Notes: generated by a model not told the origin, from the sequence alone. A DNA stretch of 49,605 nt from an uncultured Prevotellaceae bacterium (GCA_900320055.1 ONQS01000016.1:1-49605), one strand, 5' to 3'. Shown: positions 25,765-34,682, counted from the first letter of the stretch. Translations and numbers: made by a program.

Positions 25765-27177
25765 TTATAAAGACATCATCACAACAATCAGGATTGCTGC
25801 CGGGAGCAGTGACAACATGGCGCGCCACGTGCTATGGTAATTCTTATAGACTGCAACAGGCAAGAGGCTCAACGAGACCGACAGGGGCGCAAACACAAGC
25901 ATAGCGATCACTATCACGATATAGTAGAGGAAAACCGGCACTATAGCAATCGACATGCACTTGAAAATGAGAAGGATGGAGAGCATTGCCGCTTTGCAGC
26001 CGTAATTCACGGCCCGCGGCACGGCTTCTTTATTGGCCTTCAGGAGCCGTTTGGCAAAACTGAACCCCCGCACTATCAGCGCTATGCCAATCGAGAGAAG
26101 CAGGATATCTGCAACAATGTCATATGCATGCTGTGAAATGCTCGTGATGATCACACCTGTCAAGGTGAACAGGGTGAGGCCCACCAGCAAGGTCAGCAAC
26201 AGGTGTAAAACCGTTGACATCCATGTTAAGCCAAAAAACTGGCGGAAGACAACCGTCAACAGTAAGACAACAGCAATGGAATAGGCGACAAAGGCATATC
26301 CGGCACACTGTTGAAGCAGGGGACTTAGCGATGCCACACTTCCTCCGAGCCAAATCAGTAAGGTTCCAGGAATCAAGCAGAGCAGGAATTGCGCCAACAC
26401 ATAAGTCAGGAAAATGTATGTCTCGACAAAATTGTATTTGCTCACCCTGTAGAAAGCGATCCTGATACAGATGCCAAGAACAGCGCCGATGAAAAGCCAC
26501 TCATAGAGCATGTTCCTGGACAGGAACCAGACCAGCCACATGATCGCCGACAAGAAGGCCCTGAGGTTGCTCAGGTCCGTGGCGCCTGTGATTTGTAGAG
26601 CATCGGCGGCAGCATCAAGTTTGGCCGCCACAAAGGCTTTGATGCCTTCCCAATCAGTCACCTCGTCCAGCCCCACCACCTCAGCAAAGAAACTGAGAGG
26701 GGACAGGCCGTGAACGCCGGTCAGCCACCCGACAAAAACCAGGAGCACCACTGCTACGGCGACCAACTTGAATGGCGGGAAATAGAACTGACGATGGCCA
26801 TTCAGGTAATCGCGTATCATGTAGCCCGGTCGCCAGAAGAGTTCCTTCAACGTGCGGAACATCGGCCTGTTGCCCAGTCCCCAGATGTCAAGCAGGTTAA
26901 GAAAGGCCTGTCGCCACGTGTAGCGCTCCCAGGTGCCGATTTGCCCGCATTGCGGGCAGACGCGCCCGGTATAATGATTGCCACAGTTGCAACACCTGCG
27001 GCTGGTGTCGTCAACTGTCTTGGGAACGATTTCCCGCTGCTGCTGGCGGTGATCCAGGCGTTTAGCCCATGCCCGCACGCGACGATAGGGCGCACTCTTC
27101 CTCCTGTTGACGGGCTTCTTTACGGGCCCCTTGTCAGGCATACTGACCGACACCTTATTACGCAGCAACTTGTTCAT
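25765..27177 (-). CDS. DUF3667-family membrane protein with an N-terminal zinc ribbon
   Basis: A 470-residue inner-membrane protein of unknown function, restricted as far as I know mainly to Bacteroidota. The first 60 residues are strongly basic (SVSMPDKGPVKKPVNRRKSA). A zinc-ribbon pair (CCNCG and CPQCG, near 62-79) is followed by the DUF3667 signature region GTWERYTWRQAFLNLL and FWRPGYMIRDYLNGHRQFYF PPFKL. The remainder has about seven to nine hydrophobic segments. A promoter box lies only 4 nt from the start codon, so the mRNA may be leaderless, or translation may begin at Met13. Tail relics of a paralog lie just past its 3' end. Confidence 0.82.
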   Translation of the reverse strand: MNKLLRNKVSVSMPDKGPVKKPVNRRKSAPYRRVRAWAKRLDHRQQQREIVPKTVDDTSRRCCNCGNHYTGRVCPQCGQIGTWERYTWRQAFLNLLDIWGLGNRPMFRTLKELFWRPGYMIRDYLNGHRQFYFPPFKLVAVAVVLLVFVGWLTGVHGLSPLSFFAEVVGLDEVTDWEGIKAFVAAKLDAAADALQITGATDLSNLRAFLSAIMWLVWFLSRNMLYEWLFIGAVLGICIRIAFYRVSKYNFVETYIFLTYVLAQFLLCLIPGTLLIWLGGSVASLSPLLQQCAGYAFVAYSIAVVLLLTVVFRQFFGLTWMSTVLHLLLTLLVGLTLFTLTGVIITSISQHAYDIVADILLLSIGIALIVRGFSFAKRLLKANKEAVPRAVNYGCKAAMLSILLIFKCMSIAIVPVFLYYIVIVIAMLVFAPLSVSLSLLPVAVYKNYHSTWRAMLSLLPAAILIVVMMSL

Positions 27178-27181
27178 ACTG

Positions 27182-27189
27182 CAAAGGTA
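27182..27189 (-). promoter_or_regulatory. Promoter box TACCTTTG abutting the DUF3667 start codon
   Basis: A perfect minus-strand TAnnTTTG match ending 4 nt before the ATG at 27177. With normal spacing, transcription would start at or within the start codon, implying a leaderless transcript or a downstream start. Confidence 0.6.
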
Positions 27190-27204
27190 ATATAATTTTT
27201 CGTT

Positions 27205-28767
27205 CTAACGCAGTGACTTGATCCACTCAAAGAGTTCGTCCAGGGCATAATCACCGCTATGAGGGCGGTTCCAGGCCAACAGAAAGTTGACATCCTTACC
27301 CGCATTCTGGAGTTTCAGCGCCAGATTGATGGGGACAGGGAATGCCGTGTCGCGGTCACGAGCGCCATGACGGATGTACCAGTGGGGGGCTACATCGGTC
27401 ACGCTGTCACCAATGAAATTCATTGGATTCAATAGGGAAACATGGTTAGCGATTTCAGGAGTAATGACGTTGCCCGTCTTAGCGGCACTATACTCAGTGA
27501 AATTGACGCTGCTGCCCTTGCTGTCGCCAAATTCCTCGTTCTCTCCCGAAGCATTTTGCCCGACAACGCCTTGTGTATCAAATGCAGGAGCGGTCTTCAA
27601 CGGCCGAGTAGATACCACATAGTTCAGGTATTTGTCCATGTCGAGGTCGATGATGTACTCCCCTACCCACTTAGCGAGACGCAGTTGCATGGGAGGACGG
27701 ACTTGAATATCCCGTGACAGCATCTTGTCTAATTCATTGACAGACATGTGCATCTGATCGGCTATCTCTTGCTTTGATACACGCGTCCCGCCGCCATTGA
27801 TAGAAGGCGCGCTAAAGACGAAGCCCAGGCTGTCGGGGATGTCAGCACCGGCATTCTTGGCTATCTGGGCCGAGCGGATGAGTTCGCTCTTGATGTAATC
27901 AAGGTAATTGTCGGCGGTGAGCAAAGTGCCGTCTGGAGTATACAGATTCAGGCTTGCCAAATAAGCCGGAAACATGGCCTTAAGTTCGTTACTCACGGCC
28001 AGCACATCGGCATCGCCCTGCTGACGGCTGTCAGTACCGTTATAGAGACACTCATAGGCCATGTCGGCGTGGTCAAGGTCGGTTATCGGGCAGTAGCACA
28101 CGCTGGCAAAAACATCGTCGCGCTCGTCGGCAGCGCCCATGGCCTGAAGCATCGGCTCGTAGGCAGGATTGTTACCCGTCGCACCCATCAGCGAGGACAT
28201 GGCACCACCGGCACTGGTTCCGTCGGTAATGATGTGCTCGGCATCGCCAGGAATCACGTCATCAAAGTGGCGCAGGTAGCGGATGGCGGCCTTCAAGTCA
28301 AGAATTGCCGCGGGAGCGCGGCCTGTATAGATTGTTTGCCCCTTCTTGACGCCCTTTTTCTTATCACTTTTGGTGGCGGTGACAGTGGAATTGCGGCCAC
28401 GTGATCCAGGGATGACCAGCACATAGCCCTCCTTAAGCGCACGGCCACTGGCATCGCCATCCTGAGGTTGACCTGCGGCAGAGGCCATGTACCCGCCAAC
28501 ATAGGTGCGCAGAAAAATCGGCGTCTGCTGTGTTGCGCCATCTGGCACATAGACGTTCAGGAACTGATAGGCCGAGTCCTCAATGTTGGTCACAAAATAG
28601 AGGCGCTCATAGGCGGTGTATCGCACTCTGGTGCCATCGTGCATGGTCATCACTCGTGCTTCGCCTGCATTAGGATCGAACTGTAATGCGGGCTGTGGTG
28701 CCTTGGTCTTGGCCGAAAGGCCCAGTGCCAGAGCAACGGCAATCATCAATGAGAAAGTCTTTTTCAT
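27205..28767 (-). CDS. Secreted alpha/beta-hydrolase, subtype-B-tannase-like esterase
   Basis: A 520-residue exported hydrolase with a signal peptide (MKKTFSLMIAVALALGLSAK). The nucleophile elbow is GTSAGG with Ser185. Asp473 (or Asp471, in ARDRDTAF) and His503 (in RPHSGDYALDELFEW) complete a plausible catalytic triad. The overall layout, including GRAPAAILDLKAAIRYLRH before the nucleophile and the large insert between Ser and Asp, recalls bacterial subtype-B tannases, which cleave galloyl esters of plant polyphenols. A feruloyl or other aryl-ester substrate is also possible. It lies 9 nt after a short fusion-like ORF and is probably transcribed from the promoter box at 29077-29084. Confidence 0.78.
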   Translation of the reverse strand: MKKTFSLMIAVALALGLSAKTKAPQPALQFDPNAGEARVMTMHDGTRVRYTAYERLYFVTNIEDSAYQFLNVYVPDGATQQTPIFLRTYVGGYMASAAGQPQDGDASGRALKEGYVLVIPGSRGRNSTVTATKSDKKKGVKKGQTIYTGRAPAAILDLKAAIRYLRHFDDVIPGDAEHIITDGTSAGGAMSSLMGATGNNPAYEPMLQAMGAADERDDVFASVCYCPITDLDHADMAYECLYNGTDSRQQGDADVLAVSNELKAMFPAYLASLNLYTPDGTLLTADNYLDYIKSELIRSAQIAKNAGADIPDSLGFVFSAPSINGGGTRVSKQEIADQMHMSVNELDKMLSRDIQVRPPMQLRLAKWVGEYIIDLDMDKYLNYVVSTRPLKTAPAFDTQGVVGQNASGENEEFGDSKGSSVNFTEYSAAKTGNVITPEIANHVSLLNPMNFIGDSVTDVAPHWYIRHGARDRDTAFPVPINLALKLQNAGKDVNFLLAWNRPHSGDYALDELFEWIKSLR

Positions 28768-28776
28768 ACTTCTATA

Positions 28777-28992
28777 CTATTGTTTAGATTGTTCAAATAG
28801 CCAGTCACGCACTGGTGTTAACTTGTAAGCGTAGTCAAACGAAGCCATGTGCTCCATCCCCTTTCCATCCTCAGGCAAGACTGTTCCACCCAGAGCGGGG
28901 GCGATGGCGGCACCCGCCATCACTGTGAGCAACGACATGGAGAGAATGGAAACGGTCACCTGGCGGGAAACTTCAACTTTCTGTGTCATCAT
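28777..28992 (-). pseudogene. Deletion-fusion ORF: MFS transporter N terminus joined to an esterase-like tail
   Basis: A short frame of about 71 residues. Its first half (TQKVEVSRQVTVSILSMSLL, then AGAAIAPALG) looks like the cytoplasmic start and first membrane helix of a drug-exporter-type MFS protein. Its second half (YAYKLTPVRDWLFEQSKQ) looks like the last residues of a secreted alpha/beta-hydrolase. The most economical reading is an in-frame deletion that joined the start of one gene to the end of another. It has a promoter box and lies 9 nt before the tannase-like gene, so it may still be translated as a leader ORF. I cannot show that it has a function. Confidence 0.5.
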
Positions 28993-29076
28993 AAAATAAA
29001 CGATTGGAGTTGTTCCTAAGGGTGACTGCCCTTGCTGCTCTACCAAGCAGTTTCTAAATGGTTAGTAAACTGGATG

Positions 29077-29084
29077 CAAAGATA
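29077..29084 (-). promoter_or_regulatory. Promoter box TATCTTTG for the fusion ORF and tannase-like gene
   Basis: A minus-strand TAnnTTTG match about 85 nt upstream of the fusion ORF start at 28992, immediately after the terminator of the upstream gene. Confidence 0.55.
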
Positions 29085-29086
29085 CA

Positions 29087-29126
29087 AAAAATCCCGAGAT
29101 TGGCTTATGCCACTTTCGGGATTTTT
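29087..29126 (-). terminator. Bidirectional intrinsic terminator after the nucleotidyltransferase gene
   Basis: AAAAATCCCGA (29087-29097) pairs with TCGGGATTTTT (29116-29126), with an inner TGGC/GCCA stem. T-runs follow on both strands. It lies 54 nt past the stop at 29180 and separates the galactose cluster from the esterase unit. Confidence 0.88.
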
Positions 29127-29179
29127 TTATTTAACCAAAGCGTTGGATGCGCCATGGCATGCCATGCGATACCCTTGAA

Positions 29180-30085
29180 TTAGAACATCTTATCGGGATA
29201 AACGCCTGTAGCATGCAACTCTGCAAACTTGTCGACCACGCCTTGACGATCGGCTGCATAGGTCACACCAAACCACTTGCTCTCGGTCGTCAACACCTTG
29301 ACTTGAGCAGTGCCGTCATTGACGAGTTGATTGACCAGCGTGGGAATAAAGAACTCGGCTTTGGGCTTGTCGATATTCTCTTTAAGGAACTCGACAAAGC
29401 ACTTCTCGCTATAGTCAAAATAGTCAGGGGTGAAGCCCCAGAAGTTCATCGACACCGGCGTGTCAAAAGTCAGATGCTGCACCTGGCCATTTTCGTCGGT
29501 AAAGGCGATGTTATGGTCGGCATCGTAGCCGATGCTCGTACGCTCGACCACACCCGTGAGCAAGCCATCACGAGCCTCGCACACACCACGTGACACGGTT
29601 CCACTCTCGCTCATGGTATTTCCCACCTTGAACCCCACCATGCTATAGTGACCCTTACTGCCCTCGGGCAATGAGGAGAGTTCGCGTGCCATGACCTCGA
29701 AACTATTACGTCCATAATAGTCATCGGCATTGATAATGGCAAAAGGCTCGTTAATTACGTCTTTGCCCATGAGCAAGGCATGATTGGTGCCCCAAGGCTT
29801 CACACGCTCGGCTGGGCAAGTAAAACCCTCTGGCAGATCGTTCAAGCCTTGGAAAACGAGTTCCATGGGGATATGTCCCTCATATTTTGAAATGATCTTC
29901 TCGCGGAAGTCGGCCTCAAAGTCCTTACGGATGACAAACACTACTTTGCCAAAACCACTCTGAATGGCGTCATAGATCGAATAGTCCATAATGGTCTCGC
30001 CATGAGGGCCCAGACCATCGAGTTGCTTTAAGCCGCCATAGCGGCTGCCCATACCTGCTGCGAGAACAAATAATGTCGGTTTCAT
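29180..30085 (-). CDS. Sugar-phosphate nucleotidyltransferase family protein
   Basis: A 301-residue enzyme of the NTP_transferase fold that should activate a sugar 1-phosphate with a nucleoside triphosphate. The N-terminal nucleotide-binding signature is LAAGMGSRYGGLKQL, followed by GETIMDYSIYDA and later NADDYYGRNSFEVMA, whose Asp pair would bind the metal. It lies 67 nt downstream of galM and galK on the same strand, so galactose metabolism is a likely context. No galT lies in the window, so a uridylyltransferase acting on galactose or glucose 1-phosphate is a reasonable guess, but substrate and nucleotide are not proven. Confidence 0.8.
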   Translation of the reverse strand: MKPTLFVLAAGMGSRYGGLKQLDGLGPHGETIMDYSIYDAIQSGFGKVVFVIRKDFEADFREKIISKYEGHIPMELVFQGLNDLPEGFTCPAERVKPWGTNHALLMGKDVINEPFAIINADDYYGRNSFEVMARELSSLPEGSKGHYSMVGFKVGNTMSESGTVSRGVCEARDGLLTGVVERTSIGYDADHNIAFTDENGQVQHLTFDTPVSMNFWGFTPDYFDYSEKCFVEFLKENIDKPKAEFFIPTLVNQLVNDGTAQVKVLTTESKWFGVTYAADRQGVVDKFAELHATGVYPDKMF

Positions 30086-30152
30086 TATACTGATTATAGT
30101 TGTTAATTCTTTGTTGTTTGTTGTTAGTACGATTACTCTCTACCCTAGGGTA

Positions 30153-31202
30153 TTACTTGACCTTGAAGTCAAAGAGGATGACACGGCGATATTCCTCATC
30201 AGGTCGCAACACTTGTGAGGGGAAGTTGTCGTGGTTGGGCGCATCGGGGAAACCTTGGCACTCGATGGCAACGCCATCGTAATCGTGATATGCCTGGCCG
30301 CTCTTGCCCGTAGGACAGCCCTCGAGCCAGTTGCCGGTATAGACCTGGACAGCAGGTTGGTCGGTACTGATCTCGACCACCCTACCCGATAGATTATCAC
30401 ACAACACCGCTGCCAGATGCAGGTCTCCATCCTCATGACCATCAATAACCCAGCAGTTGTCATAACCCTTGCCATAGTTCAAGGCTGGGAAGTCCTGCTT
30501 GATGTCACGGGAAATCAGTTTGGGCGCGGAAAAGTCCATCGGAGTGCCTTCGACTGAAGCGATCTCGCCAGTGGGGACCAAGTTATCTCCAGTGGGCAAA
30601 TAGTGGCTAGCATTGAGTTGAAGCACTTGGTCAAGCGCTGTGCCCAACTTATCCTCGCCAGCCAAGTTGAAATAAGTGTGGTTGGTCAGATTGACAACAG
30701 TGGGAGCGTCGGTGACGGCACCCAGTTCGATCTTGAGCACATTGTCATCGCTCCAAGTGTAGGCGACACGTGCGGTCAAATTGCCAGGATAGTTCTCATC
30801 GCCATCGGGACTCTCGAGCGAGAACACAACGGTGTCACCGTCCATCTCGCAATCCCAAATCTTGCTGGCAAAATTTTCAGGACCGCCATGCAGATGGTCG
30901 GTTCCGGTATTGGTGTTCAACTGATACACTTTGCCATCAATGTCGAGGTGTCCCTTGCCAATGCGATTAGCATAGCGGCCAGGCACCTTGCCGGCAAACG
31001 GTCCGTCATAGAAATAGTCCTCCACTTTCTGGTAGCCCAACACCACGTCGGCGAGTTTGCCGTCACTGTCGGGGACTTTGATTTCAAGAATCCCAGCGCC
31101 CAGAGATGACAATTTCACGCTGGCGCCACTGGCATTGATCAGTTCATAGGTAGTAACCTCGCCACGTTCAGTCTCGTGGGTGTCTATTCTGATACTTTTC
31201 AT
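30153..31202 (-). CDS. galM: Aldose 1-epimerase (galactose mutarotase)
   Basis: A protein of about 349 residues that interconverts alpha and beta anomers of galactose so that GalK can use them. Typical segments are FAGKVPGRYANRIGKG near residue 70, TGTDHLHGG (with a likely catalytic His), NLTNHTYFNLAG, and a C-terminal AIECQGFPDAPNHDNFP containing the likely catalytic Glu. I chose the ATG at 31202, one base after the galK stop codon, giving a natural N terminus (MKSIRIDTHE). No signal peptide is visible, so it acts in the cytoplasm. In relatives a sugar transporter gene is often found in this cluster; here galK and galM are directly adjacent. Confidence 0.95.
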   Translation of the reverse strand: MKSIRIDTHETERGEVTTYELINASGASVKLSSLGAGILEIKVPDSDGKLADVVLGYQKVEDYFYDGPFAGKVPGRYANRIGKGHLDIDGKVYQLNTNTGTDHLHGGPENFASKIWDCEMDGDTVVFSLESPDGDENYPGNLTARVAYTWSDDNVLKIELGAVTDAPTVVNLTNHTYFNLAGEDKLGTALDQVLQLNASHYLPTGDNLVPTGEIASVEGTPMDFSAPKLISRDIKQDFPALNYGKGYDNCWVIDGHEDGDLHLAAVLCDNLSGRVVEISTDQPAVQVYTGNWLEGCPTGKSGQAYHDYDGVAIECQGFPDAPNHDNFPSQVLRPDEEYRRVILFDFKVK

Positions 31203-31203
31203 A

Positions 31204-32340
31204 TCAATCCTCCACTTTGTGAGCACCGTCGCTAATGATGACGTTAATCACCTCAGGCTCATGTCCGTATTTAGCGTTGAATTTCTGCTTGGCTGTGGCA
31301 ATAAAGTGGTCGTAGCGGTCTTCCTTAACCAGATTGATGGTGCAGCCGCCAAATCCGCCACCCATGATACGTGAGCCGGTAACACCACACTCGCGAGCCA
31401 CGTCGTTGAGGTAGTCGAGTTCATCGCAACTCACCTCATAGTCGCGCGACAGGCCATCGTGGGTCTCATACATGCAACGGCCCACAGTCTCATAGTCGCC
31501 ACGTTCCAGCGCATCGCACACGTCGAGAACACGTTGTTTCTCGCCAATGACATAGCGGGCACGGCGGTAGTCCTCGTCACTGATCTTGTCACGCACATCG
31601 GCCAGCATGGTGTAGGAGGCGTCTCGCAGAGTCTCAACACCCAGCGCTGCGGCAACACGCTCGCACGATTCACGGCGCTTGTTGTAGGGCGAGTCGACCA
31701 GTTCGTGCTTTACCTTGCTATTGAGCAACACGAGTTTGTAGCCCTCGGGATGGAAGGGGAAATAAGCATGCTCGAGCGAGCGGCAGTCGAGGCGCATCAG
31801 GCAGTCTTTCTGGCCAAACACAGTGGCAAACTGGTCCATAATGCCGCAGTTCACACCGCAATAGTTGTGCTCGGTGCTTTGGCCGATCTTGGCCAGTTCA
31901 AACTTGTCAATCTTGTTATCGTTGAACATGTCGTTGAGCGCAAAGGCAAAACAAGACTCCAATGCTGCTGACGACGAGAGACCGGCGCCTAATGGCACAT
32001 TGCCGGCAAACACGGTGTCAAAACCCTTGACCGTGCCGCCGCGCTTGATGGTCTCACGGCATACGCCGAAGATGTATCGGGCCCATTGTTCTTGAGGAGC
32101 ATCCTCCTCGTTGAGGCCAAACTCACAGTAGGCATCCATGTCCATGCTATAGACCCTCACCTTGTCGGTGCCGTTGATATTGATAGCAGCCATGATATAC
32201 TTATCGATTGCACCAGGGAACACAAAGCCACCATTGTAGTCGGTATGTTCTCCAATCAGATTGATGCGGCCAGCCGAAGCATAAGTCACACAATCGGTGC
32301 CAAAGCGCTGCTTGAATTGCGCTTGGATTCTCTCTTTCAT
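31204..32340 (-). CDS. galK: Galactokinase
   Basis: A 378-residue GHMP-family kinase that phosphorylates galactose to galactose 1-phosphate, the first step of the Leloir pathway. The signature GRINLIGEHTDYNGG lies at about 24-38, the ATP-binding loop PLGAGLSSSAALE near 115-127, and the third GHMP motif SRIMGGGFGGCTINLV near the C terminus. The catalytic Asp is probably in CGIMDQFATVFG. All expected motifs are intact. It is the first gene of a minus-strand run with galM (1-nt gap) and a nucleotidyltransferase. No TAnnTTTG box is evident in the 100 nt upstream. Confidence 0.97.
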   Translation of the reverse strand: MKERIQAQFKQRFGTDCVTYASAGRINLIGEHTDYNGGFVFPGAIDKYIMAAININGTDKVRVYSMDMDAYCEFGLNEEDAPQEQWARYIFGVCRETIKRGGTVKGFDTVFAGNVPLGAGLSSSAALESCFAFALNDMFNDNKIDKFELAKIGQSTEHNYCGVNCGIMDQFATVFGQKDCLMRLDCRSLEHAYFPFHPEGYKLVLLNSKVKHELVDSPYNKRRESCERVAAALGVETLRDASYTMLADVRDKISDEDYRRARYVIGEKQRVLDVCDALERGDYETVGRCMYETHDGLSRDYEVSCDELDYLNDVARECGVTGSRIMGGGFGGCTINLVKEDRYDHFIATAKQKFNAKYGHEPEVINVIISDGAHKVED

Positions 32341-32440
32341 AGTAGTTAATTAAATATATGAAGTTAATAATATTTCTTTAAGTGAGTCATGAGTACCGAG
32401 CCATGCGGCCATTGACGGAAGCCTTGACACGGACAGCCAT

Positions 32441-32932
32441 CTAGTTGTTGAAATAGTTGGCTTGATCGTTGATGATCCTTTCCAGGTTGTCGGTGTTGAT
32501 GTGACCATTGATGACGAGCATGGTATCGGACGTGCCATTGGCGTTGGCAATGACGATTTCACTGATATATTCTCCGTCACGACGCACGAGCACCGTCTGC
32601 TGGTCATAGTCGCGCTGGGTAGTCATCACCTCCTCATAGTAGCGAGACTTGTAGAGGTTCTGGACGCGTTTGCGGAATTTCTCACGCACGCTGACGTTGC
32701 ATTTGCTCAGATCAAGCAGTTGCACCGACGTGATGCCTATTTTCGCATCATACAAGGTGGGTGAAATCAGTCGTCCCAGACCCAGCAGTCCACTACCCAC
32801 GTTGACGTACTGCGCGTTTCTCGCGTCTCGCATATCATTGATGATATCATCGGCATTACGTGACAACATGCTGCAAGACACGACCAGAAGAGCCAGCATC
32901 ATGCATGCTAACGCTCTCATCGATTTGATCAT
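32441..32932 (-). CDS. DUF4252-like lipoprotein
   Basis: A protein of about 163 residues with a lipoprotein signal (MIKSMRALACMMLALLVVSC), the Cys of VVSCS being the lipidation site. The rest resembles DUF4252, a Bacteroidota family of unknown function (NVSVREKFRKRVQNLYKSRYYEEV, then ISEIVIANAN). Alternative starts in frame lie at 32947 and 32953; I chose 32932 because it gives a compact lipobox signal and leaves a leader of about 30 nt after the promoter box at 32970-32977. It stands alone, upstream of galK on the same strand. It probably sits in the inner leaflet of the outer membrane. Confidence 0.75.
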   Translation of the reverse strand: MIKSMRALACMMLALLVVSCSMLSRNADDIINDMRDARNAQYVNVGSGLLGLGRLISPTLYDAKIGITSVQLLDLSKCNVSVREKFRKRVQNLYKSRYYEEVMTTQRDYDQQTVLVRRDGEYISEIVIANANGTSDTMLVINGHINTDNLERIINDQANYFNN

Positions 32933-32969
32933 TAAATTATGTTTCATACCCATTTAGAATTATTGATGA

Positions 32970-32977
32970 CAAAAGTA
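32970..32977 (-). promoter_or_regulatory. Promoter box TACTTTTG for the DUF4252 gene
   Basis: A minus-strand match to TAnnTTTG close to the lipoprotein start. A second TACTTTTG lies at 33053-33060 with a TTTG 16 nt upstream of it, so the gene may have two tandem promoters. Confidence 0.5.
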
Positions 32978-33052
32978 AGAAAAAAAGCGAGATATCATCT
33001 GCTTTCTTTTCTTAAAAATTCTCAAAATGACAATATAATCCATACAATATTA

Positions 33053-33060
33053 CAAAAGTA
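33053..33060 (-). promoter_or_regulatory. Second upstream promoter box TACTTTTG (minus strand)
   Basis: A minus-strand TAnnTTTG match about 83 nt upstream of the box at 32970-32977. Between here and the pgk promoter lies an inverted repeat (GCAGGTT at 33069-33075, AACCTGC at 33113-33119), a possible operator of the divergent promoters. Confidence 0.4.
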
Positions 33061-33178
33061 CATGAATTGCAGGTTACAAACATTCACCATTCAGCGGGCA
33101 ACCATTCACAGGAACCTGCACTTGGCGGCGTGAATTCGATTTTTGATGCTAATTGTCTGCTGTGAAACAAAAAAATAG

Positions 33179-33186
33179 TACCTTTG
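33179..33186 (+). promoter_or_regulatory. Promoter box TACCTTTG for pgk
   Basis: A perfect TAnnTTTG match 58 nt upstream of the pgk start at 33245. The AT-rich leader (AAAAATCACTAATATT) is typical of well-translated Bacteroidota mRNAs. Confidence 0.7.
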
Positions 33187-33244
33187 CGGTGTGTATTGGT
33201 AATAAGGACTATCAAAAATCACTAATATTTCTATTTTTACAAAT

Positions 33245-34498
33245 ATGGCTAAAATCAATGACTTTAATTTTGCCGGACTGAAGGCAATCGTGCGTGTAGA
33301 CTTTAACGTGCCCCTGAATGAGAAAGGTGAAATCACCGACGACACCCGCATCCGCGGTGCAGTTCCGACACTGAAGAAGATCCTCGCCGACGGCGGAGCG
33401 CTGATCATCATGTCGCACATGGGTAAGCCTAAAGGCAAAATCAATCACAAATTGTCACTCAGCCAGATTACCAGCGCGGTAGCAGGCGCACTTGGCTGCA
33501 CGGTGAAGTTCGCTCAGGATAGCGCCGACGCCAAGAGCCAAGCCGATGCCTTGAAGCCTGGCGAAGTGCTCATGCTGGAGAACCTGCGCTTCCATCCCGA
33601 GGAAGAGGGCAAGCCCGTTGGCATCGAGAAGGATGATCCCAACTATGATGCTGCCAAGAAGGAGATGAAGGCCCGTCAGACCGAGTTTGCCAAGACGCTG
33701 GCCAGTTACGCCGACGTATATGTCAACGATGCCTTTGGCACCGCTCACCGCCGCCATGCATCGACCGCCGTTATCGCCGACTTCTTTGACGACGATCACA
33801 AGATGTTGGGCTACCTCATGGAGAAAGAGGTGACCGCTATCGATAGCGTGATGAAGAACGCTCAGCACCCCTTCACCGCCATTATCGGCGGCAGCAAGGT
33901 TTCGTCGAAACTCTCAGTGATCAAGAACCTGCTCGACAAGGTGGACAACCTGATCATCGGTGGTGGTATGGGCTTCACCTTTATCAAGGCACAGGGTGGC
34001 CACATCGGCGAGTCGCTCCATGAGGATGACCTCATCCCCGAGGCTTTGAACGTCATGGCTGCCGCTAAGGAGAAAGGCGTGAACCTGAGCCTCTCGGTTC
34101 AGACCGTAGCCGCCGACCGCTTTGACAACGATGCCAACCGCAAGCCTGTCGACATCTTCAACATCCCTGATGGATGGGAAGGTATGGATGCTGGCGAGGA
34201 GTCGCTCAAGAACTGGAAGGAAATCATCTTGAATTCCAAGACCATCCTGTGGAACGGCCCCGTGGGCGTGTTTGAGTTTGAAAACTTTGCTCACGGTACT
34301 GGCGAGATTGCCAAGTATGTGGCCGAGGCAACCAAGAATGGAGCCTACTCTCTTGTTGGCGGCGGTGATTCGGTAGCAGCAGTCAACAAGTTTGGCCTGG
34401 CCGATCAGGTATCCTACGTATCGACAGGCGGCGGCGCCATGCTCGAAGCCATCGAGGGCAAGACCCTGCCCGGCGTAGCAGCCATCCTCGGCGAATAA
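33245..34498 (+). CDS. pgk: Phosphoglycerate kinase
   Basis: A 417-residue glycolytic enzyme that moves the phosphate of 1,3-bisphosphoglycerate to ADP. The N-terminal signature is [21 protein letters not shown]; the substrate-binding [23 protein letters not shown] and [14 protein letters not shown] are all present, and the C-terminal nucleotide-binding [13 protein letters not shown] and [19 protein letters not shown] are intact. Codon use is GC-rich, unlike the next gene. It is a single-gene transcript between its own promoter (33179-33186) and a strong terminator (34545-34596). Confidence 0.98.
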   Translation: MAKINDFNFAGLKAIVRVDFNVPLNEKGEITDDTRIRGAVPTLKKILADGGALIIMSHMGKPKGKINHKLSLSQITSAVAGALGCTVKFAQDSADAKSQADALKPGEVLMLENLRFHPEEEGKPVGIEKDDPNYDAAKKEMKARQTEFAKTLASYADVYVNDAFGTAHRRHASTAVIADFFDDDHKMLGYLMEKEVTAIDSVMKNAQHPFTAIIGGSKVSSKLSVIKNLLDKVDNLIIGGGMGFTFIKAQGGHIGESLHEDDLIPEALNVMAAAKEKGVNLSLSVQTVAADRFDNDANRKPVDIFNIPDGWEGMDAGEESLKNWKEIILNSKTILWNGPVGVFEFENFAHGTGEIAKYVAEATKNGAYSLVGGGDSVAAVNKFGLADQVSYVSTGGGAMLEAIEGKTLPGVAAILGE

Positions 34499-34544
34499 CA
34501 CCGCCTGACTAAGTGCCTTAAGCCAAGGCGCTAAGTTTCTATTA

Positions 34545-34596
34545 GACAAGTTCTGCATTTACCATTTCGGTAAAATACGGGACTTGTCCTTTTTTT
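34545..34596 (+). terminator. Intrinsic terminator of pgk
   Basis: GACAAGTTCTGCATTTACC and GGTAAAATACGGGACTTGTC form a long stem with a 5-nt loop, followed by a run of eight T with one preceding C. It lies about 46 nt past the stop codon. Confidence 0.92.
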
Positions 34597-34627
34597 GCAA
34601 AATCACTGTTTAATTCAAAATATTATA

Positions 34628-34635
34628 TATATTTG
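34628..34635 (+). promoter_or_regulatory. Promoter box TATATTTG for the BspA-like gene
   Basis: Matches TAnnTTTG, 47 nt upstream of the start codon at 34683 and directly after the pgk terminator. Confidence 0.55.
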
Positions 34636-34682
34636 CAGCACATAAACACTGATTTTTAATTACCGAATAAAGCATATCAATT

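Noticed and set aside
33039-33119. A CRISPR-like or repeat-rich array near ATTCACCATTC ... CAACCATTCAC
   Set aside because: Only a single inverted repeat (GCAGGTT/AACCTGC) and two loose ATTCA motifs; there are no regularly spaced direct repeats.
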